This document shows positions 1 to 16,939 of a DNA stretch of 21,950 bases, piece after piece. Both the position numbers and the translations under genes were made by a program. Below the pieces are notes generated by a model that saw only the letters and a program-made list of their open reading frames with translations, was not told the DNA's origin and made no database searches. The DNA comes from Pelargonium nanum (Eukaryota > Streptophyta > Magnoliopsida > Geraniales > Geraniaceae). The stretch spans positions 1-21,950 of the forward strand of contig JAYMTF010001671.1 in assembly GCA_036897485.1 (NCBI GenBank), written 5' to 3'. Position 1 is the first letter of the stretch. Every line of letters begins with the position of its first letter.

Positions 1-1023
1 ACTAACATCATATCTACAACTAACAACATATCTACTACAAGCAGAGCACATATGAACATGCAAGAACAGATCAAGCTAAGAGCAGAGAGATCTACTACTA
101 AATGTACAAGAACTAAACATGCAATAACAAAAAATGAAATAGAAGGGTAAGAAACTTACGTCCGTGGGTGGATCTGGCCCCATCTTAGTCGTGCAATCAC
201 TACAAGAAGAAGATGCACTGATAAACTCTTCAGAGTATGTCAAACAAACCCAGATCTTCAATATCTTAAAAAATCCTCAATATAAACACCATATCCAGAG
301 ACTAGAGAAGTACAACGAACTCTAGTATCCAGATTCACAAAAACCCAGATCCACAATAGAGCTTTGTTAAACAAACCCCAGTATCCAGATGCTAAAAAAA
401 CCCAGAAATCATAATGACAATACTAGAGTCACAGAGAGGTACTTGATGATGATGAAGTATTATGTGCCATAATACTATGCAGAATGAACGATACAGACTC
501 TGAGAGCTATCAAACAAGAACGAGATCGTGAGATGAGAGTCGAGATCAAGAATCAAGACGATATCAGGTGGGATGAACCATTAATAGAAGACAGAAAGTG
601 AAGAAGATTCTGGAAGTGGATTAGTGGAACGAGAGAGAGAAAGAGGTAGAAGGTGAATAAGATTCTAGAAGTAAAAACGAAAGAGAGAGTCAGAGTCTCA
701 AAGAGAGAGATGAAGATTGGATTAGGGTTTCATGAAGGAAGATGAAGCTCAAGAAACGAGAGAGAGAGAGAAATCTGAGATGAGAGTTGGTGGGGTAGGT
801 AGGGTTAAAGAATATTTATACTAGGCATTTTTAGGGTTTTCTATGGGTGGGCGGGCTAAAGAACGGGTTGGGATTCTCACACTCATAGTCCGCACCGCTC
901 ACTACGGGTTGGGCTTATTTGAAGCCACCCAAATATGCGGTTGGACAGAGCGGGCTCATTTTTGGGCGGATAGAGTATTTTTGGGCGGGTTTGCGGGTTG
1001 CCCCGTACCCGTGCACACCCCTA
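1..1023 (-). mobile_element. hAT-like DNA transposon, terminal part (continues beyond left edge)
   Basis: Read on the minus strand, the element starts at 1023 with TAGGGGTGTGCACGGG, a start typical of plant hAT terminal inverted repeats. A GC-rich subterminal stretch (about 843-1020) follows, full of short CCCGC/CCCAACCCG motifs, the usual transposase-binding layout. It stands out sharply from the AT-rich surroundings. Further in come a TATAAATATT box (820-811), a CT-rich leader and a possible first coding exon (261-160, 34 codons ending MGPDPPTD) that stops at a good GTAAGT donor. This looks like the promoter and first exon of a transposase gene lying off the window. The 8 bases outside the end (1024-1031, GCGGTGGG) would be one copy of the target duplication; the partner cannot be seen. 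The hAT call rests on terminus and architecture only, because no transposase domain is visible. Confidence 0.45.
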
Positions 1024-1561
1024 GCGGTGGGTGAATGAAAGAGGTCGGGTTCATATTGAGGTGGAGTCGGAGCTTTAAAACAATTACAGGGATTTAAAAA
1101 GATTGTATAGAGTTGAGTCGAGTAGACTTGGTTTTGGATGATTGTCTAAAGAAAAGCTGTTTATCTCGTTAATAACCCTCTTTATGAATCAGGTGATTCA
1201 CGAGTTAATTAGTTTGTTCGATTCTATGCAGATGGTGAGAATATAAGTGCAATTTACTTACAAAAAAAAGTGCTAGGATCACAAGTCTAATTACCAAAGT
1301 CATTTGAGATGACCGATATAGGATGATTTGAAAAAGAAAAAAGTTTTTTTTTTTCATTAAATAGCTCACACACACTACATATTAATCGCTCTCGAGGTGA
1401 CTCAAACACAAAGCCTCACGTATAGAACACGAGTCTTAAACCACACGGTCAATGAAACAATTATTAGAAAAGAAAAAAAAAAGAATTTTAGGATCGCACC
1501 TAATTATCTAAGATCTATAAATAGTTATTACAACTTTTATTAGAGGAAAAGAAAAAAAACT

Positions 1562-1593
1562 AACACGTCATCATTGGATGTAGCATATAAAAT
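1562..1593 (+). promoter_or_regulatory. Probable core promoter of the CDKC gene
   Basis: Within 32 bases lie ACACGTCATC (an ACGT-core bZIP-type box), an inverted CCAAT box (ATTGG, 1573-1577) and a TATA-like CATATAAAAT (1584-1593). Transcription would start around 1615-1625, giving a leader of about 100 bases before the ATG at 1727. Another TATAAATAG at 1516-1524 is a possible alternative. The DNA between 1032 and 1560 shows no gene, only AT-rich sequence with A/T homopolymers. Confidence 0.4.
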
Positions 1594-1726
1594 CGAGAAT
1601 TAACAGTAACAGCCGCTTCGCAAAGCGAAGTGAGGTGCTTCAAAACATCCTCCGAACGTATTTATTATCATCATCTTCAATCTTCATCGAGAGATTGAGA
1701 AGAGAGAGCGACGGAGACCCAGAGAT

Positions 1727-6823
<5,097 letters not shown>

Positions 6824-7150
6824 AGGTTTTAAATTTGGAAAAGGTATGCAGACTATATAGATAATGGTCGTTAAAGTTAATCTAGTAGCTTTTCATACCC
6901 GATTGAAGTTTTGTGCAGCCAGGAAGATGGTTGGAATTAGGACATTTTCTTTCTTTACTTGTATAGGGCACATTTCCTTGCTTTTTCTCTTGTGTCCATC
7001 TATAGGCTGCTGTTTTTCTCTTTCAAAGCACTTTTCCGCAGTGCATGATAGTAGTTTTTTCATTATTTATTTTTCTAGAGTGTCGGATTTGGTGGTAGGT
7101 TTTTGATATTAATCTATTTACCGTGTAATTCGTTGTGGATTATGTATTAA
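6824..7150 (+). other. 3' UTR of the CDKC gene, possibly with a small intron
   Basis: The T-rich sequence after the stop codon looks like a plant 3' UTR. A 75-base stretch, 6844-6918, starts GTATGC after AAAAG and ends TTGTGCAG, so it could be a 3' UTR intron. TGTAA near 7123 is a plausible upstream polyadenylation element; no canonical AATAAA is present nearby. The end near 7150 is a guess from composition. Confidence 0.35.
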
Positions 7151-7839
7151 GTGTTTTTAGTCCATCCAATGCACAAATCGATCCTTGGGAAACTTTCTGC
7201 TTGCTCATCAAAGTTGTGAATGTGATGATCCATATTTGGTGATGGTGATTGATTCGGGTGGAAAATTACAACATAATAGGTTGATGCGTTTTTTTTACTT
7301 GGTCAATTATCTAATCATATCCACGGTATCATTAGAAATAATGAAGAGATTGTGTAATTCTTGTTAATTGCAGGATGAAGTATTTATATTAGTGATGACG
7401 TCGTCATTGATTCTAATTAGTTGAAAGTGATGTCACATTTTGAATCTTTTAATCAGTAAGTCAATGTCGTGCCATACTGAGAGGAGCCCTATGGTTACCA
7501 GCTACTACAACTGAGAGGAGCCTTGGGATACCAAATCAAGAGTCTGCCACGAGTCGGAGCACCACACGTACCATCTTTGGTGTGGTGTGAGGATTACGAG
7601 ACTTCATTAAAAATTGGATTCAACGGGTTACTGCGCTCTAAAAAATTAATGAGTAAATTTTTTAACAAGATCTCGTGCTCTTGCTGGTTTGGCTCCACCT
7701 TACCTAAGCAAAATAAATAAGGTTCATTTTCTTTTTTTCTAATGATATATATATATATAATATCTTACAAAATATTTCATATTTATATAAAAAAATTCTA
7801 GTATTGAGCAGTAGAAAGTAGAAACTATTGTTCTAGAAG
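7151..7839. other. Intergenic DNA with a short direct repeat and an AT run
   Basis: No gene is visible. ACTGAGAGGAGCC occurs at 7476-7488 and again at 7510-7522; the matched units continue, more loosely, to ACCA (7476-7500 and 7510-7533), a 34-base period. An alternating AT run lies at about 7744-7760. The remaining open frames are short and lack family similarity that I can recognise. Confidence 0.5.
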
Positions 7840-8620
7840 AAAACGACAGCGTATTGACTAACGGGAACGAAAAGCGGAGAAGAAATGAAAATAGTTTGTT
7901 TCCGCTTCAATAAGATCAGACGAAGCTCAAGCTGAAGGTCAAGGTCGTCAACAATGGCGGCCACTGAGATCTAAGGTAGCAATGACACAGCGTGCTCAGT
8001 GAAAATGAACAAATGCATGTGATTCTATTAATGCTTCATCAGGTTCACATGACCCTATCCTCATTGCTATATTGTTTAAGAAAATTTCCTTTATTTGATT
8101 TTGAAGTGCTATTGCTAATGCTAGGTAATAAGTTTCGGAGAGGAATTAGAATCAAGAGATTGCTGACAATTTAATTACACTGGTTTTAGGTTCTTAGATT
8201 TTGAAATGCTAGTGTTAAGCAAGAAGATTGGGTGATGTACTAGAATCAAAAGATTATACACGAGAGAAATAACTGACCTTGATTTCTTATTCTCTTGATG
8301 GAGTGATGTTTTAGTAGCCACATTTTGTTGTTGTAACAAGATCATGAGTCTAAGTTAAACCAGGCTAATTTTAGACTTCGAGCACAAAACCTATAATCAT
8401 AGCTAATCGTCAAAACTTACTCCCAAAAGATAAATTAGACATTTCTATTATAAAAAAATGTCTAGACTTCTTAAGGACATCGTGGCAGTGACGATAGGGA
8501 ATGGCAGGCTCCGGTGAGGGAAGGAAGAATCTATAGACAAGTTCCCGTGGAGCAGCTTGAGCTCTGGTTGGTATATGTTAGTTTCAGTTTACAGGAAATG
8601 TTGATTTCATTGATAACTTT
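7840..8620 (+). other. Unexplained transcript-like stretch, possible gene remnant
   Basis: Sequence from about 7845 to 7975 is purine-rich and less AT-rich than its surroundings, like a plant 5' leader, and reaches AACAATGGCGGCC (a good plant start context) at about 7951-7963. That ATG opens only six codons before a stop and is followed by a donor-like AAGGTAGCA. A second such patch at about 8480-8560 has another ATGGCAGGC opening of 11 codons, and in another frame encodes VPVEQLELWL. I do not recognise a product. It could be a non-coding transcript, a short-ORF gene or the decayed front of a duplicated gene. Confidence 0.2.
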
Positions 8621-9020
8621 CTGCTTCATATTGCTCAAACTTTCTTTATTCAGTTTCTGGTTTCCTTCCCTTTACTTACTTTTGTGTGTGATTAGCTTAG
8701 TAACCACCTGGCGATGCAGTAAAATGACTTAAATTTTGGAAGTTTGCTGTAATGACCTTACTAAAAGGAAGTTATATGTAAGTTTTTATGTATTGGAATA
8801 TAGATGGTGCTGCATTTTATCAGCTGTTCTTATTTACTTTGATTTTTACACAAATGTTGGGTTTGCATTGCTTTCATGAACTGAATGTGAGTGAGTAGAA
8901 TAAAATCATGTGGGTTTGAGCTAGTCATCATCATTACGAAAACCCAGAATTATATTATACTTTCTAAAGAGAAAGAAAAGCTACAAAACATGATCCACAG
9001 GCTCATACATCCAAATATGC

Positions 9021-9026
9021 TTTATT
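9021..9026 (-). terminator. Candidate polyadenylation signal of the NPH3-like gene
   Basis: AATAAA on the minus strand (within CAATAAAGC), about 130 bases after the NPH3-like stop codon, at the expected distance for a plant 3' UTR. The stretch 9027-9156 would then be 3' UTR. Confidence 0.4.
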
Positions 9027-9156
9027 GATATAGATATGGTCAATTAAGCTTATGGTGTAATTTGTGTAACAAAATTTGCAAAATTTGAAAGTAGATGATA
9101 ACAAGACTTCCAGACTTTTTGACTGGATTAGAATTTAAATTATGGATTGTTTGATT

Positions 9157-12100
9157 TTAGGACATAGAAACTCTATTGCTGAAATTGACTTTGCGACCAA
9201 CTGACTTGGATCTGTGCTGCCTGCCTACGTTTTCGTCCCCATTAGAAAGGGTAGTGTTCTTGATCTTTTTCCACCCAAAGCTCCAACCTACTGCGTTTCT
9301 TTGTTTGCCATTTATCTTTTCATAGTCACATTGCAGCTCAGAGTAATCCTGCTGCAGTTCCATCATCTGAGTCTTTACCTTTTCCAGTTCTCCTTTCAGT
9401 GTCTTAATTTCATCTGTTGTAGATGTCTGACCTGCCTCCTGTTCCAGGATGTTGTCATTTGCAGCTGCAGGTTCCTTTCCTTGCATTGCTGTTCTCATCT
9501 TTATTTGCTCTGAGAATAATACCTGCAAATCTATCATTTCTTATTGAGAAAAAGCTATGCTGATTGTAAGTTTGATGGGCCTATGACTGGTCATTGGTCA
9601 ACACTGATTTTTTTTCTAGTTTTGCATTGGTAAATACCACTATCTAATTGTTGAATGTCTGAATTTTTATATAACCTGCAAAGAGTAATGCTATATAACG
9701 ACTTCTTTTGTCTTATAGATATCATGTAAGCCTAATATTTCCATGAGTTGCACTGAGTTGCTTGGAACCTTTTGTTTCAGTGATTTCTGCAAGTTTTATG
9801 GTGCTCATAGGTGATTCCATGAGGCCTAGTTTTCTGCACCGGGAATTTGCAATAATTTTTTTAAAACCCTTGTGTTTTTTCTATACTCTGAATGAGTGTA
9901 ATCACTTATGTGCTTCCTGAAATGGGGAAAGTGCTTCTGTGCAGTGTGCACATCATTCTGATCCTATTTAGATTTAGGTATATAGAAGACCTAGAAAGCT
10001 ACAAGGATATGACTTGTATATTAACTATTTAATTCTCTTTTTACGTGACAGAGCATTTTAAATTCTAGACATTGGTTTAACAAGCTATGATGTGGACAAT
10101 TTGAAATTCTAACTCCAAACTTAATGAATTTTACCTGGATTACTATTCTTAGAGGCAAGCGTTCATTTTGAGCAGCATGCATACATGCATCGAGTGACAA
10201 TTTCTCACAGTTCATTATTTTGCATAACCTTTTCCGATCATGCTCAGATAGTGAAGGATGAGCCTGCAAAGGAAATAAGATTCTCAAGCTTCAGTGTGTT
10301 GTGAAATAAAATAACTACGAGAGACATGTGAGAATAGTGGGTAACCTTGAGGTAGGTGTCAATGGCTCTATAGAGGCCATCATGACATGTTCGGGACTTA
10401 TCCGGCAGGGATTCTGCTAAAACTTGAAACCTGGTGATGGAGAGATTTGGTTCTCTTGCAATCTCAGCTAGGTAATTGTCTAATAGCTTACTAATATTGA
10501 CCTTTCCAGATCCTTCTACCTGTTGTTGTTGCTGCTGTTGTTCATGCATCAAGAAATATTCCACAATCCTTTGCACCGCATCTGTGTCATGCATTGTGCG
10601 TTGATCGGGTGAGCTGCGCAAGCAGTTAATGATGTTAAAAAGTCAATCATAGAATCTTCTACACTAACTTCCGACCACAATATGTTTGTGGGGAAGTCGA
10701 ATGAACTTAGGAAGAAAGAAGGTAAAGTACTTACTTTACTAGTTTGCCTTGATCTCCATGTTTATAACAAGGAATCAAAAGATCACTCACAGTAGCATCT
10801 TCCAACATCATCCCCACTCTCTTCTCAATCTCTGAAACTAAAGCCGGGGACACAGAATACACCATAGCCATCTTCAACATTTGCAACAAGAATTTACATG
10901 AAACAACTTCTAGTTGAGCAGGAAGTAAGCTTATTAGGCTTTCAATTATTGTTCGGTGTTCTTTGTGTCCAACTCCCCCTTCTTCTTTTCTCCCACTCAG
11001 AATACTGAACTCGACCTCATTCTTTCTATATCCATATCCTTTAAGGCCTTCTAATTCTACGTCCATGCCCGGCAACCATATCTCTGCATAATGCATAATA
11101 CACTTGCCTATGATCTCTGCTTTTATTCCCTTTGCTTTTATTGCTGTCATGACTCTCATGAAATGATCAATGCGAAGAGTAGCCACATCATCAACCCACC
11201 AGCCTTCATTGACTATATCTCCGGTTGTTGAGCTGTCTCTGGAAGCTTTATAAGCTACCGAGTCACAGCATCTTCTAACAATTTGGAGATTTTCTGCCCA
11301 TGGATATAGAGCTTCACAAGATTTTAGAACAGTGATGTTGTCTCTCCATGATGAAAGGACAACAAATGTGAGGAATGCTTCTGACTTGGAGATCAGATTT
11401 CCGTCTTCAAGCTCTTCTGTCATTTCTAGAAATTCCGCTGCACATCTGAGCCGAGCTATGTTGTCAGGGTTTAAGTCCACAGGAAGACCATAGCAGAATT
11501 TCAGAATAATCTCAAATGTTTCTGATCCACCAGGGAAGTCCTCAAGCTTGAGATCATACCCAAAGTTCGAGGGTGAGGTTTGCAGTTCAAGGCGACCTAT
11601 GTAACCACATTTAGATACCAAGGGATACTGTTGTGTAGAAAAATAGATAGATTAGATACAAGTCTGAATTCTGTAGTTGTTCATTAATTGTGTATCTTAT
11701 TTGGAATAATATTTTCTACTTGTGCAATATAGAAGAACATGGAAGTATGTACAATCAAGAAAAACGAAAGACTTGAAATGAAGGAAAAAGGTATGATATC
11801 TATAACAAGTGCTATGCAATGTTAGTATAATTTGAAGATTTTTTTCCCAGTTTTTGTCTTGGTTTTAGATACCTTGTGAACGTTAAAGGTGGTGTCTTTA
11901 ACTTGAATTGATAGATCTGCTGGAATCTGAGAGGTGACGAACCTACATGAGCCAACAGAAGAAGAGACCATAAAAGTATGGACAAGTACTTGAAAATAGA
12001 AGAAAATGAACAGAATTGTGTGTTGCAATTTAATGTTATGCAATAGAGAATCATAATATTGTTTATGTCATGGCTGTCTTTTTTACTGAAATGATTTTCT

Positions 12101-12271
12101 CGTTAGCTCGTGCGAGTTTTTTCAGTACCATGAGTGATCATTCTTCTGAAGTGTATCAGCTATTGTGATGACTCTGTTGGGAATGACGAGGCTGCGATTG
12201 TCAGCTTGATCAGCGCCATCAGAATCACTTCCAGCGCTCTGTGGTTGAGTTGCCGGAAGTGACTTCTCCAT
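9157..12271 (-). CDS. BTB/POZ and NPH3 domain protein, NPH3 clade, complete, 6 exons, 622 aa
   Basis: Coding exons in reading order: 12271-12129, 11942-11873, 11627-10735, 10613-10346, 10263-10135, 9522-9157 (1869 nt). Family members are plasma-membrane-associated adaptors of CUL3 ubiquitin ligases that act with phototropins or in auxin transport. A BTB domain (about 46-160) starts at HSWFVTSQIPADL and contains HKYPL and LRCAAEFLEMTEE. The NPH3 domain (about 214-500) runs from WWVDDVATLRIDHF through EKRVGMMLEDATVSDLLIP and LYRAID to CMHAAQNERLPLR. A seven-glutamine run lies at 394-400, a coiled coil at about 539-573 and GWKK near 585. The protein ends RVSMS, matching the R-x-S-x-S end of NPH3 and RPT2, where the first serine binds 14-3-3 once phosphorylated. 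Wording such as WAENLQIVRRC and IDHF-RV-TAIK is closest to NPH3 itself, but the protein is about 120 aa shorter and lacks its glycine-rich inserts, so I give no symbol. The start is the first ATG of exon 1; a CCAAT box lies about 90 bases upstream of it. Confidence 0.93.
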
Positions 12272-12858
12272 GGTGACCGACCCTCGGGTTGGTTGCAGTA
12301 GTGTTGACAGGAAAAAAAATACAATATGGTTGAAGTAATGATGCGAAAAGATAGCGGGGATTGGTCCAAATAAATGTTTTTCGAGTCATGTGGTCGCGGT
12401 GGGAGTATTTTTAAGAGGGTTGCTGGGGCATCGCTTTCAATACATGTATGCATATACTGGTTGTCATAGAAATTAGATGTAATGCTTGTGAAAGACCAAG
12501 ACTCAGAGAATGTTGGCTATGTTATGTCCACTTCTGAACTATGTGAACAAGAACTGCAGCTATAAATGATTGTGTGGACCAATTCAGATATTTACAAGCA
12601 TGAATTCGACAATGTAGCAACTTGAACAAGGGAATGTCTGAGAGATGAGAGTTTGGGGACCATGTTATCTAAAGTGAATTGGCAAGGAAAAGAGAAAGCA
12701 AACTGTTCATGTCTAATTCATGATTTTTATAACTTACTCATTGACGTTGTGACTTGTGAGGATTTCATTGGTAATTTATTTTATTTCATTGGACATTTGG
12801 TCTCGGCTCGGTCGGGCAGGGACCGGGACCTAGCATTGCTCATTGATGATTTATGTAG
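12272..12858. other. Upstream region of the NPH3-like gene
   Basis: No gene is visible. On the minus strand a CCAAT box (GACCAATCC, about 12361-12369) and T-rich stretches fit a promoter for the NPH3-like gene. I could not pick a TATA box with confidence. Confidence 0.3.
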
Positions 12859-13068
12859 TACTAACTCCGTCAACAAAATTCAAAAAGTACACGAGCGTTG
12901 GACAAAAAATACATGTTATTACTTATATGGTAGAGAAAGTAAAAGGTGTAATATTGACATTTTCCTAATAATAGTAATGATTCTATATATTCAAGATTTA
13001 TTCATCTATCTCAAAATAAATGTGAAAGAATTAGATCTGTTAGACATTTATTTTGAGGGAGATGAGTA
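12859..13068. mobile_element. Stowaway-like MITE (small non-autonomous DNA transposon)
   Basis: The right end, read inward, is TA then CTCATCTCCCTCAAAATAAA, close to the CTCCCTC-x-CAAAATAA ends of plant Stowaway elements. The left end at 12859 is TA then CTAACTCCGTCAACAAAATT, a weaker match. A second copy of the end motif lies inside: 13001-13023 and 13044-13066 form an inverted repeat with 20 of 23 matches around a 20-base loop, itself bounded by TA on both sides. The true element may therefore be the 210-base or the 66-base unit. No coding capacity is expected; the open frame across it looks incidental. Confidence 0.4.
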
Positions 13069-13100
13069 ACATAATAAATTTATATTAGTACAACAGATGC

Positions 13101-13266
13101 CTACTTTGTACTTGTCACTTTTTGCTGGATTACACTAAACTTCTTTTTGTAACTTTAGGTACTCTGAACTATTTTTCACTCTTTCCGTCAGTTAACTCTG
13201 ACGGAATTTTTTTGAAAACGACATTTTTAGCGTATTCCATTTAAAAAAGTGACAAGTAAAATGTAG
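13101..13266. repeat. Foldback (inverted-repeat) element with nested palindrome
   Basis: Arms 13101-13123 and 13244-13266 match at 21 of 23 positions when inverted (AAAAAGTGACAAGTA core) and flank 120 bases. Inside lies a second perfect palindrome, TTCCGTCAG (13183-13191) and CTGACGGAA (13198-13206), around six bases. The layout suggests a MITE-type insertion or the remnant of a larger foldback transposon; I cannot assign a superfamily. Confidence 0.5.
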
Positions 13267-13582
13267 TATAAAATTACAAAAAAATAATGTGACAATAAAA
13301 GCAAAATTGACATTTTTGAAAAATCTCATCAAAATTTAACAGATTAGTGTGTGGAAAATAATTCAGCCTAGTATAATATTAAAAAATAAAAAAGTTATAG
13401 CAGTTCATTGTAAAAGTTGACAAATAGAGTAGTAATTTGGGATTTACCTTTTATGGAATTAATTGTTGCCAGTTCAACTAACTGCAACTACGTAATTAGA
13501 AGGGAAAAAGAAGGGGTAGAATGGGAAATAAATTTAACTAAGCCGTCTTCGTCGTGGTTGGCGGTTTCTCCTCAAACACGAG

Positions 13583-13592
13583 TATATAAATA
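13583..13592 (+). promoter_or_regulatory. TATA box of the RABH1 gene
   Basis: TATATAAATA sits about 180 bases before the ATG and is followed at 13611-13650 by a pyrimidine-rich patch (TCGTCTCTCCCTCC) typical of plant transcription start regions. The start would be near 13615-13620, with a leader of about 145 bases. Confidence 0.65.
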
Positions 13593-13734
13593 AATTAGAA
13601 CTCAAAGCATGTTTCCTTTTTTATCGTCTCTCCCTCCATTTTCATTTTGTTTCAGAGAGATTCAGATCTAAACCTCTGTTTCTATGAATTTCATTTCCAT
13701 TTCGATGCACAAAAGAGGAATCGTAATCAACTGA

Positions 13735-16356
<2,622 letters not shown>

Positions 16357-16935
16357 AGATCATGCATAACCCAAATGGCAATTCAGCTTGATGATGTTCT
16401 CAGATACCAAAAGCTTTAAATGCGGTACTGTACCACTAACTCTTGAGCTATTAGGGTGAGAAGAAAGTTGGAACTCTTCTGTCTGAAGATACCAAGGTTT
16501 GATCATTTTGATATTTTCTCGCAATCTTCTTAGTCCCATAAATTTCAGTACCTTTTTGGAAGCTATCACAGTTTTGTAAGTCGTTCTTACTCTGTATCTA
16601 TCATTTTGTCCTATACCTCATTTCTTTCAGTTTTTATTATTGTTATTTTTTTAAATGACCTTGTAAAGGGATTAGGCCATAATTTTTTTTAAAGGAAGTT
16701 TCTCGTAGGCAAGAGGTGAAGACATATTTTTGCTTCAATAAGAGCCTTCCTCTTTTCTTCCCTAGTTTCTTTTACTTTTTCTATGAAAATCGTAGCTTAT
16801 TTTCTCTATGTAAACTAGTTTTAATTTCTAGTTGATCAGCCTTTTTTACTATGAGGTTAGAAGAAATTCAAATGTAATTTTGCGACTTATGCGTTTAACA
16901 TTTGATTCTATTACTTGTCTTCATCCAGTTCTACT
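16357..16935 (+). other. 3' UTR and flank of the RABH1 gene
   Basis: T-rich sequence without recognisable coding content follows the RABH1 stop codon. CAATAAGA at about 16735 is a near-canonical polyadenylation signal. The limit of the transcript cannot be fixed from sequence. Confidence 0.35.
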
Positions 16936-16939
16936 AATG

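Noticed and set aside
843-1034. 63-codon plus-strand frame
   Set aside because: It falls in the GC-rich subterminal region of the hAT-like element, where stops are rare because of composition.
1380-1450. Stretch resembling dispersed plant repeat flanks (CTCGAGGTGACTC...CACACGGTCAATGA)
   Set aside because: Too short and without ends or coding parts to assign to any element.
12160-12453. 97-codon minus-strand frame over the start of the NPH3-like gene
   Set aside because: It is out of frame with exon 1, which in its own frame joins cleanly to the BTB domain.
12653-13069. 138-codon plus-strand frame
   Set aside because: Its second half runs through the MITE-like element and the protein matches nothing I recognise; composition is AT-rich and repetitive.
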